From assembly GCA_937924525.1 (NCBI GenBank), contig CALDSU010000004.1, positions 310,001 through 374,000 of the forward strand: a stretch of DNA of 64,000 bases. The letters are read 5' to 3'. The translations under genes were made by a program, and so were the position numbers. Positions 30,909-38,724 of this stretch are shown one piece after another (the stretch's first letter is position 1; the number at the start of each line of letters is the position of its first letter). The notes beneath the pieces are model-generated. The model ran no database searches. It was not told the origin of the DNA and was given only the letters and a program-made list of their open reading frames with translations. The stretch comes from an uncultured Bryobacteraceae bacterium (GTDB taxonomy: Bacteria; Acidobacteriota; Terriglobia; Bryobacterales; Bryobacteraceae).

Positions 30909-32462
30909 ATGAGTTCACCAGATGGAGAAGTTATGTGCTGCTCTCATGTCAATCGCCGCGACTTTCTGAGCGCCGCCACCGGGGCCCTGGCGGTAAATGC
31001 CTGGCTTCCGGCCTCCGCGCTGACGGCGGCCAAGGCTCCGGCCTGGGACCGGTCGCGGTGGGATCCCGACCAGCCTCTGCAACAACCCGGCCGGCCCTTG
31101 CGCGTGCAGCCGATGCTCATGTATCAGTTGCCTACCCGCAAACACGCGACCTCCTGGAAGTCCTGGGGCGGCGTGCAAACCGCGCAAGCCGCGGCCGAGG
31201 AAGCTGCCCGCATCCAGACGGAACTCGGCGCGCTGGCCAGCCGGGCCGAATTCCGCCTGGAAATCCTGCCCGTCGCGCACGTCACCTCGCCGGAGGAGGC
31301 GGCCCAGGCTCGCCGTTCGGCGGCGGACGTCACCGTACTCTACCCCGCCACCGGTTCCGGCACGCTGTTGCGAGCCTGCGTGGGCGAGCGCGGAGACGGG
31401 TTGATCTTCCTGCGGCATCGCTCCGGGCCCGTCTACTACTGGTACGAAGCGCTCAGCGGTCGTTACCTTCGCACGCATGGCGCGGCGGCCTCGGCCGGCG
31501 GCCCGCGACTGTCCATTGACGATGTCGTGGTGGATGACCCGGCCGAACTCCACTGGCGGCTGCGGGCGCTCTACGGCGTGAAGAATCTGCTGGGGACCAA
31601 GATCGTCGCCCTGGGCGGCGTGTGGGGGAAATACGCCGAGGAGGCGCCGCAAATCGCGCGCGACCGCTTCCGCCTGGAAATCGTCGAAACCAGCTACGAC
31701 GACCTCGACCAGCGGCTCCGCGCCGCCTTCGCCAGTCCCGCCGCCATGGCGCGCGCCGAGGAATGGACCCGGCGCTATCTCTCGCTGCCCGGCACCACGC
31801 TGGACACCGAGCGCCCGTTCGTGGTCAACTCCTTCCTTCTCTACGGCGTGTTGAAGGACCTGCTGGCCGAGCATCACGCCACCGCGTTCACCATCCGGCA
31901 GTGCATGGGAACCATCATGCCCATGGCGAAAACCACCGCCTGCCTGACCCTCGGCTTTCTGAACGACGAGGGGCTGCTCGCGTTCTGCGAGTCCGATTTC
32001 GTCATCATTCCGGCCGGCGTCCTGCTCCGCCACATCGCCGCCAAACCGGTCTTCCTGCATAACTCGACGTTCCCGCACAACGCCGTGGTGACGTGCGCCC
32101 ACTGTACCGGGCCGCGCCGCATGGACGGCGTGCGCTACGAGCCCACGCGGATCGTCACGCATTACGAATCCGAATACGGGGCCGCGCCCAAGGTTGAGAT
32201 CCCTATCGGGCAGGAAGTGACGTTCATCAACCCCGAATACGCCACGGGGCGCTGGGTCGGAATGAAAGGCATTGTGGAAGCCAATCCATTCTATGAGATC
32301 TGCCGCTCCCAGCAGGATGTCCGGATTCTGGGCAACTGGAAGAAGCTCCTCCACGAGGTCCGGGATTCGCACTGGGTCATGGTCTACGGCGATTACCTGC
32401 GGGACATCGGCTATGCCGCCGAACGGCTGGGTTTGCGCTGGGACCCGTTGGTTGAAAGCTGA
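30909..32462 (+). CDS. Tat-signal protein with fucose/arabinose isomerase-like C-terminal fold
   Basis: NRRDFLSAATGALAVNAW twin-arginine; AFCESDFVIIPAGVLLRHIAAKPVFLHNSTFPHNAVVTCAHCTGPRRM resembles the FucI-like C-terminal domain. Confidence 0.7.
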   Translation: MSSPDGEVMCCSHVNRRDFLSAATGALAVNAWLPASALTAAKAPAWDRSRWDPDQPLQQPGRPLRVQPMLMYQLPTRKHATSWKSWGGVQTAQAAAEEAARIQTELGALASRAEFRLEILPVAHVTSPEEAAQARRSAADVTVLYPATGSGTLLRACVGERGDGLIFLRHRSGPVYYWYEALSGRYLRTHGAAASAGGPRLSIDDVVVDDPAELHWRLRALYGVKNLLGTKIVALGGVWGKYAEEAPQIARDRFRLEIVETSYDDLDQRLRAAFASPAAMARAEEWTRRYLSLPGTTLDTERPFVVNSFLLYGVLKDLLAEHHATAFTIRQCMGTIMPMAKTTACLTLGFLNDEGLLAFCESDFVIIPAGVLLRHIAAKPVFLHNSTFPHNAVVTCAHCTGPRRMDGVRYEPTRIVTHYESEYGAAPKVEIPIGQEVTFINPEYATGRWVGMKGIVEANPFYEICRSQQDVRILGNWKKLLHEVRDSHWVMVYGDYLRDIGYAAERLGLRWDPLVES

Positions 32463-32638
32463 CCCATCGGTATATCAACGATATAGGCGGTACAGTCTGA
32501 ATAAGTAGTTGAGGTTGAGGCGGTCGGCCCGTTAAATCCCTCGAACGAAAAATCCTGTCTCGACAGTACGAAAGTACTGCTTGGCGGGAGGGTAAATCCC
32601 TTAGTATCCTGGGAACGTGGTACGGTACTGAGCCGGAC

Positions 32639-32932
32639 ATGACCCTCAACCTCCTCCACTACGTCTACCTCCAGGTCCTCGATCTGCTCACCACCGTGGC
32701 TTTCCTGATTCACGGCGTGCAGGAGGGGAATCCCGTCGTGCGCATGGCCATGGAACAGGCTCCCAATCCCTTGCTGGGATTGGTGGGAATGAAGTTGTTG
32801 GCCATCCTGCCAGGCATGGTCTGCTGGTGGACGGGCAGAGCGCGGCTGCTGAGCCGCGTCAATCTCTTCTTCGCCGTGGTGATCGCGTGGAACCTGTGCG
32901 CAATCATCGCCGCCGCAGTCGCCAAGGGTTAA
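32639..32932 (+). CDS. small membrane protein, DUF5658-like
   Basis: 97 aa MTLNLLHYVYLQVLDLLTTVAFLIHGVQEGNPVVRMAM..., NPLLGLVGMKLLAILPGM. Confidence 0.75.
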   Translation: MTLNLLHYVYLQVLDLLTTVAFLIHGVQEGNPVVRMAMEQAPNPLLGLVGMKLLAILPGMVCWWTGRARLLSRVNLFFAVVIAWNLCAIIAAAVAKG

Positions 32933-33065
32933 CCCTGACAAACTGACCTCTGAGCCGCGAGCGGCAGGGGCCGCTCTGCATTGGTCGTCGGGTTTTTGAT
33001 TGGTCATCCCGCAGAGGCCGGGCAACGGCGTGCTATGCTGCCTTCCAATCTGGAAGGAGATTCCG

Positions 33066-33370
33066 ATGACGTTGAAGACATTCACCCTGTTCGCGCTTTG
33101 CGCGGCGCCGGTGCTGGCGCAGAACCCGGTCAGCGCGGGACAGAAGTTTCTTTACGAGATGGTGAGAAACAACATTCTGCGGTCGGCGGAGAAGGTCCCC
33201 GGGGAATGACGGACGTCGAGGCGGTCAGGACGCTCAAGTTCTTCAACCGTGAGATGGCGAAGGCGACGGTGCTCGGTTTCAACGCCTTCCACACGATGGA
33301 GCACTACGGGAACCTGGTGACGTATCTGCGGCTGAAGGGCATCGTGCCACCGTCGAGCGAGCGGCGCTAG
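33066..33370 (+). pseudogene. DinB-family protein remnant with internal deletion and frame change
   Basis: N-terminal piece MTLKTFTLFALCAAPVLAQNPVSAGQKFLYEMVRNNILRSAEKVPGE* ends at 33209; a second frame carries the typical C-terminus MTDVEAVRTLKFFNREMAKATVLGFNAFHTMEHYGNLVTYLRLKGIVPPSSERR*. Confidence 0.78.
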
Positions 33371-33372
33371 AG

Positions 33373-34152
33373 ATGCTGTACGAGGAGTTCGACCCGCCCG
33401 CGCGTCAGCGGGAGCGGGTAGTTTCGTACTGGCATTTCGCGGAGCGGGAGGAGGATCCGCCGGCGTTTGAGCATGTGATTGTGCCGGACGGGACGGCGTC
33501 GCTGGCGTGTGCGTGGATCGCGCCCGCGGGGCGGGCAATGGCCTCGCATGTCGGACCTCGGCGGACGGCGCTGCGGCTGATGGTGTATCGGGACTCCCGG
33601 TATTGGGGGGTTCGATTCCAGCCGGGGGCGGCTCCGCTGCCGGGGGTGGAGCGCCTACTGGACAAGTCCGGAGAATTGTCCAAGATCTTCCCAGGGGCGG
33701 ACATGGGCTGGATTGAGAAGGTGAAAGCGACTTCGGCGGCGGAAGAGGTGCTCGGGTTGCTGGAGGTGCTGGTGGACGGATTGACTGCGGGTGCGGCAGA
33801 GGCGGATGAGGCGGTGGCGCGGGCGGTGGTGCGCTTGGAGGAGGCGCGCGGTCTGGTGAGCGTCGAGGATCTGGCGGCGGTGGCGGGGTTGAGTGCAAGG
33901 CAGTTCCTAAGGCGGTTCCGGGCGGCGGCGGGACTGACGCCAAAGGAATACGCCCGGATGCGAAGAGTCCGGTGGGCGTGCGTGCAGGCGGTGCTGGGGG
34001 AGGAATCGGCGGGATGGGCGGGAGTAGCGGGGCAGAGCGGTTTCGCGGATCAGGCGCACCTGAGCCGGGAATTCCGCCGGGTTTTCGGGTGGACGCCGCG
34101 GATGACCGAGGAGTACCTCAAGCGGATCGAGCACCGGCGAGTGCGAGGGTAG
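33373..34152 (+). CDS. AraC-family transcriptional regulator with DUF6597-like N-terminal domain
   Basis: MLYEEFDPPARQRERVVSYWHFAE; HTH: EEARGLVSVEDLAAVAGLSARQFLRRFRAAAGLTPKEYARMRR...GFADQAHLSREFRRVFGWTPRMTEEY. Confidence 0.9.
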   Translation: MLYEEFDPPARQRERVVSYWHFAEREEDPPAFEHVIVPDGTASLACAWIAPAGRAMASHVGPRRTALRLMVYRDSRYWGVRFQPGAAPLPGVERLLDKSGELSKIFPGADMGWIEKVKATSAAEEVLGLLEVLVDGLTAGAAEADEAVARAVVRLEEARGLVSVEDLAAVAGLSARQFLRRFRAAAGLTPKEYARMRRVRWACVQAVLGEESAGWAGVAGQSGFADQAHLSREFRRVFGWTPRMTEEYLKRIEHRRVRG

Positions 34153-34210
34153 GGCCGGTGTCCGAAAAGTACAAGACCGGAGGTCGGCAGGGCTTCTACG
34201 ATGAAAAAGC

Positions 34211-34729
34211 ATGAAGCGATTCATCTGGGCAATGACGCTGTTTTCCGCAATAGGCGCCGCGCAGATGCCGGGTCCGGAGGCGCACGTGGAGGCCATGAAG
34301 AAATTCGCCTTCCTGGCGGGCGAATGGAAGGGCGAGGGCTGGGTGGAAATGATACCGGGGCAGCGGCACGAGTACGAACAAACAGAGCGGGTGGAGTTCC
34401 GGCAGCGGGGGACCATTGTCTCGATCGTGGGGCAGGGCAAGGACAAGGCGACCGGGCAGTTGGAGCATGATGCCTTTGCGATGCTCTGGTTCGACCCGGC
34501 GAAGGGCCAATATGGGATGACGTCGTGGGTGTTTCCGGGGCGGCGGGGGTCGTTTGAAATCAGGCCGGAGGGCGATGGTTTCGAATGGGGGATGAAGAGC
34601 GGCCCGGCGACGATCCGCTACCGCATGAAGTTAACGGCGGAAGGAGTCTGGCATGAGACGGGAGAGATGATGGTGGAGGGGCAGAACTGGCGGCGGTTTC
34701 TGGAATTCAAGGTGAGGCGGGTGAAGTAG
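34211..34729 (+). CDS. exported DUF1579-like protein
   Basis: MKRFIWAMTLFSAIGAAQ signal; FLAGEWKGEGWVEMIPGQRHEYEQTERVEFRQRGTIVSI. Confidence 0.7.
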   Translation: MKRFIWAMTLFSAIGAAQMPGPEAHVEAMKKFAFLAGEWKGEGWVEMIPGQRHEYEQTERVEFRQRGTIVSIVGQGKDKATGQLEHDAFAMLWFDPAKGQYGMTSWVFPGRRGSFEIRPEGDGFEWGMKSGPATIRYRMKLTAEGVWHETGEMMVEGQNWRRFLEFKVRRVK

Positions 34730-34850
34730 ACAGGAGGGCGACGCTGGCGGCTCCGGCGACGCCAGCGGCAGGTCCCCGGGGACGCGCGGGGCAGAAGCTG
34801 TTTCAATGTGAAACAGCTCTTCCCAGCGCGGCGGTGTTAGCTTCGGGAGT

Positions 34851-35651
34851 ATGGGACGCGCGGTGCGCCGGCGGATGGTGCTGCTCGTGGCAGCCTGCCA
34901 CCTGGCCGCGGGCCAGCAGGTGATCCAGCGGCCGGAGTACAGCGCGGAGAGCATCGTCAACTCCGCGGATTTCCGCGCCGCTTACCTTGCCCCCAATACG
35001 ATCGCCACCCTCTATGGGAAGAACCTGTCGTGGGTGACCGCCGCGGTGAGCTTCGGCGACATTCGGGGAGGCTACCTGCCGGACAAGCTGGGCAGCGCGC
35101 GCGTCGCGGTGGGGAATCTGCGCGCTCCGCTGCTGTACGTTTCCCCCACGCAGATCAACTTCGTGATTCCGTACCCTCTGCTGCCAGGCATCGTCGAGGT
35201 GCGGGTGGACCGCGACGGAGTCGCGGGACCCAACGTCAAAGTGGAATTGGGCGCGTCCGCGCCGGCGGCTTACCAGCTTGACGAAACGACCGTGATCGCC
35301 ACGCACGCCGGCGGCGAACTGGTGGACCGCGCGCACCCGGCGACGGCGGGCGAGATCATCGTGCTGTATGTCACTGGTCTCGGATGGACCTCGCCGCCCG
35401 TGGACACCGGGCAACTGGCGCCGCGCGCCGCGCAGAGCCAGTTAGCGCCGAAGTTGCAAATCAGACTGGACGGCGCCGAGATTCCCCGGGAGGACATCTT
35501 CTACGCCGGCGTCACACCGGGCTTTTCCGGTCTGTATCAGATCAATTTCCGCCTGCCCGCGTCGTTGCCCGCAAACCCGGAAATCCGCCTCGCGATGGAA
35601 GGGCGGGAGAGCGCCCCCGGCCGCCGCCTGCTGACGCAGCCCGCGCCGTAA
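34851..35651 (+). CDS. stand-alone TIGR03437-like domain protein, exported
   Basis: IVNSADFRAAYLAPNTIATLYGKNLSW...APLLYVSPTQINFVIPYPLLPGIVEVRV...GEIIVLYVTGLG...YAGVTPGFSGLYQINFRLP. Confidence 0.8.
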   Translation: MGRAVRRRMVLLVAACHLAAGQQVIQRPEYSAESIVNSADFRAAYLAPNTIATLYGKNLSWVTAAVSFGDIRGGYLPDKLGSARVAVGNLRAPLLYVSPTQINFVIPYPLLPGIVEVRVDRDGVAGPNVKVELGASAPAAYQLDETTVIATHAGGELVDRAHPATAGEIIVLYVTGLGWTSPPVDTGQLAPRAAQSQLAPKLQIRLDGAEIPREDIFYAGVTPGFSGLYQINFRLPASLPANPEIRLAMEGRESAPGRRLLTQPAP

Positions 35652-36041
35652 GCGGCGAGTCGAGCGGCGGCATCATCAGCGCGCACTGCTCTCGACGCTC
35701 GCATGCAGGACTGAGGGGAGCGCTCTCTCACGCGACTCAGGCAGCCAGGCTGCAGCCGGGAACAAGTCTGGCGCCTGCAAACTGCCAAGGCTCCTGGACT
35801 TCAAAACCGCTGGCGACGCAGGAGCGTTCGTCGCTTGGAAACGCAGGATGAGGAATCGGTCGAATTCCGGCGCCGCAGCCGCCGTTGTGCCGCTGAGAGT
35901 CCGTCCTCGACTTCCAACTGCATCCGAAATGCCCTCCCCGAGTTGCGCGCTAGGACGGAGTCGTGCGGGCAGAAGACGCAGGAAATTTGCATTCCAATGG
36001 ACCCCGCCGGGGCGGCCGGACTGCGGCGAACGGGGTAGGAT

Positions 36042-38036
36042 ATGAAAACTGTGGGCGATTTCGGCCTTGACGAGTTGGACACCACGATCTCGAACCTCGA
36101 TGTCGCGCTCCGGCGGGAGTGGCTGGAAGCCAACGGGCTAGGCGGCTTTGCCTCCTCCACAATCACCGGACTGAACACGCGGCGTTACCACGGCCTGCTG
36201 GTGGCGGCCACGGTACCGCCGGTCGGCAGGGTGGTGCTGCTCTCGAAACTCGAAGAGACGCTGGTGGTGGGAGGCCAGAGATTCGAACTCTCGTCCAACC
36301 GTTATCCGGGCGTCATCCACCCTTCCGGCTACCGGTTCCAAAAGCGCTTCCGGCTGGCCCCATTCCCCGTTTTCACTTACGAGGTCGGGGAGGTCATGGT
36401 CGAAAAGTCTGTATTTCTGGTGTACGGGGAGAACACGACCGTGATCGAGTACCGGCGGGAGGGCCCGCCGGCGCATCTCGAAGTCCGCCCGCTGATTGCG
36501 TTCCGCGACTATCACAGCCTGACGCGTTGCAACGGCGCCTTGGATCCCGGCGTCGCCCTGGAGCCGGGGTTGGCGTCCGTCTGTCCCTACCAGGGCTTGC
36601 CCCCGCTCCACTTCGCCCACGACGCCTCGGAAATCCGCCTCACTGGCGACTGGTACTACAACCTCGAATACGACCGCGAGCGCGAGCGCGGCCTCGATGA
36701 TCAGGAGGATCTGTTCAATCCATTCGCGCTCACGTTTTCCGGCTCCGGACACCTCATCGCCTCCACCGTCCGGCGCGACGCACGGCAGGCGGACTCGCTC
36801 CGTCGGACGGAAATCGAACGCCGCCGGCAGGTAGAAGACGAAGTTCCGGTAAAGGATGAGTTCGTTCGCCTGCTGACCGGCGCCGCCGACAAGTTCCTGG
36901 TGGTCCGCGATGGCGGCAAGACGGTGATCGCGGGTTACCCTTGGTTTTCCGATTGGGGCCGCGACACCATGATCGCGCTGCCTGGACTCACGCTGGAAAC
37001 CGGCCGGACCGAGACCGCCAGGACCATTCTGACCGTGTTCGCCCGTCATGTGGATCGCGGCATGATCCCCAACCGATTTCCTGATGAAGGAGGAACCCCG
37101 GAGTACAACACCGTCGACGCGACACTGTGGTTTTTTGAGGCGGTCCGGGCCTTGCTCGAACGGACAGGCGATTTCGCCTTCGTCGCGGCAAACCTCTACG
37201 CGACGCTCGCCGACATCATCGCGTGGCACGAACGGGGGACGCGCTACGGGATTCGCCTGGACGCCGACGGACTGTTGCTGGCCGGAGAGCCGGGAGTGCA
37301 GTTGACGTGGATGGACGCCAAGATTGGAGATTGGGTGGTTACGCCGCGGCATGGCAAGGCGGTGGAGATTCAGGCTCTCTGGTACAACGCGTTGCGGATG
37401 ATGGAAGAGTTGGCTCTGGAATTCGGCGACGGCGACGGCCGCGCGCACTACCGGGCTTTGGCGGAAGCCGCTACGCGCAGCTTCGAGCCGCTGTTCTGGA
37501 ACGGCGAAGCGGATTGCCTGTTTGACGTGGTGGATGGCCTCAGGCGGGACGCCTCCATTCGCCCGAACCAGATCTTCGCGGTCAGTCTGCCGCATTCGAT
37601 GCTCTCTTCCGAACGGGCCGCGCGGGTCGTGGCGACGGTCGAGCGCGAACTTCTTACCCCCTACGGACTGCGGAGCCTCGCGCCGGGCGACCCGCAATAT
37701 CAGGCCCGGTACGAAGGCGATCCCGTGAGCCGGGACAGCGCCTACCATCAGGGGACGGTCTGGCCGTGGCTTCTGGGGCCTTTTCTCAGGGCCTATCTCA
37801 AAACCCACCACGGAACGCCCGCGGCGCATCGCCAGGCGGCGGAGTGGCTCAACGCGCTGCGGGACTATGCGCTTGGCGAGGGACTCGGGCAGATTCCGGA
37901 AGTCTTCGACGGCGATGCGCCGCACCGGCCCGGAGGCTGCATCGCCCAGGCGTGGAGCGTGGCGGAGTTGCTGCGCGCCGCGTTGCAGGCGGCCGGCGCC
38001 CCGAGCGCGCCCGCAGCGGAAGCGGCCAGGGCCTGA
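36042..38036 (+). CDS. glycogen debranching enzyme (amylo-alpha-1,6-glucosidase type)
   Basis: REWLEANGLGGFASSTITGLNTRRYHGLLVAA; VIAGYPWFSDWGRDTMIALPGLTLETGR; GVQLTWMDAKIGDWVVTPRHGKAVEIQALWYNAL; YHQGTVWPWLLGPF. Confidence 0.95.
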   Translation: MKTVGDFGLDELDTTISNLDVALRREWLEANGLGGFASSTITGLNTRRYHGLLVAATVPPVGRVVLLSKLEETLVVGGQRFELSSNRYPGVIHPSGYRFQKRFRLAPFPVFTYEVGEVMVEKSVFLVYGENTTVIEYRREGPPAHLEVRPLIAFRDYHSLTRCNGALDPGVALEPGLASVCPYQGLPPLHFAHDASEIRLTGDWYYNLEYDRERERGLDDQEDLFNPFALTFSGSGHLIASTVRRDARQADSLRRTEIERRRQVEDEVPVKDEFVRLLTGAADKFLVVRDGGKTVIAGYPWFSDWGRDTMIALPGLTLETGRTETARTILTVFARHVDRGMIPNRFPDEGGTPEYNTVDATLWFFEAVRALLERTGDFAFVAANLYATLADIIAWHERGTRYGIRLDADGLLLAGEPGVQLTWMDAKIGDWVVTPRHGKAVEIQALWYNALRMMEELALEFGDGDGRAHYRALAEAATRSFEPLFWNGEADCLFDVVDGLRRDASIRPNQIFAVSLPHSMLSSERAARVVATVERELLTPYGLRSLAPGDPQYQARYEGDPVSRDSAYHQGTVWPWLLGPFLRAYLKTHHGTPAAHRQAAEWLNALRDYALGEGLGQIPEVFDGDAPHRPGGCIAQAWSVAELLRAALQAAGAPSAPAAEAARA

Positions 38037-38259
38037 TTCTTCGCCGGGCGGAGTGGCGCTCCAAGGTCTCCGCCGCTTGGGTCCGGCCGCGCACGGCGAG
38101 AGTTTTCATGGGACTCAGCGCTACCGGTTCGGCCATCCGGGAGCTTCTGGACGCGGCGCTGTGGAGACCAACCTCGGCGGCGGAGACAAGAAGCAGAGTA
38201 AAATCGAGAGGGAACATTCGTGTCCGCGGTCGTCGCCGCGGCACGGATCAACCAGCCAC

Positions 38260-38581
38260 GCGGGCGTGGCGGAACCGGCAGACGCAACGGACTTGAAGGA
38301 AACTTGAGTGCCCGCCGGGAAACCGGCGGTGCAGAACTGCTCAAATTCGGGGAACCCTGTAACATGGCGATCCCGAGCCAAGCCTGGCCCCGGAAAACGG
38401 CCGGGAAGGTGTAGAGACTAGACGGGCAGCGCCTGACCCCGGACCCGGGTCCGGACACGGCGAAGGGATAGTCCAGACCCCAAACCCTGGCAGGACGGCA
38501 GGGGCGGCGAAAGCCGTAGCGGGTAAGAAAATCCGTTGGGCCGCAAGGCCCGTGAGGGTTCAAATCCCTCCGCCCGCACCA
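38260..38581 (+). tRNA. tRNA-Leu (anticodon UAA) interrupted by a group I intron; exons 38260-38294 and 38528-38581
   Basis: Joined exons: GCGGGCGTGGCGGAACCGGCAGACGCAACGGACTT|AAAATCCGTTGGGCCGCAAGGCCCGTGAGGGTTCAAATCCCTCCGCCCGCACCA (89 nt, CCA encoded); acceptor GCGGGCG/CGCCCGC, anticodon stem ACGGA/TCCGT, loop CTTAAAA. Confidence 0.96.
38295..38527 (+). ncRNA. group I self-splicing intron (likely subgroup IC3, trnL-type)
   Basis: Inserted after U34; P1 with U-G wobble (exon ACTT with intron GAGT); GAGCCAAGCC at 38375-38384; AAGGTGTAGAGACTAGACGGG at 38406-38426; AAGGGATAGTCCAGACCC at 38463-38480; P7 GACTA(38416-38420)/TAGTC(38469-38473); terminal G at 38527. Confidence 0.94.
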
Positions 38582-38724
38582 ATCACTCGAAGCAACTGGG
38601 CGCGCAGAAATCTCCCACCCGCATCAGCGCCAATAAAGATGGCGCGGAGCGCCGCGTCCGGCGCACTTCAGGCCGGGGCCGCGAGAGCGCACCTCGCGGT
38701 ACGAACCGGCTGTAGAATCTGAAA

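Noticed and set aside
32522-32638. c-di-GMP (GEMM-I) riboswitch
   Set aside because: A GAAA-capped stem is present but the expected conserved core around the GGACGCAAAGCC-type segment is missing.
36138-37925. 595-aa - ORF
   Set aside because: Antisense to the glycogen debranching enzyme.
37865-38563. 232-aa - ORF and smaller ORFs across the intron-containing tRNA
   Set aside because: They overlap the tRNA exons and intron core; no homing endonuclease (LAGLIDADG, GIY-YIG, HNH) motif is present.
38260-38581. tmRNA or split/permuted tRNA as alternative explanations
   Set aside because: Exons are in normal order and rejoin to a complete tRNA-Leu; no tag-peptide reading frame; group I core elements are present.
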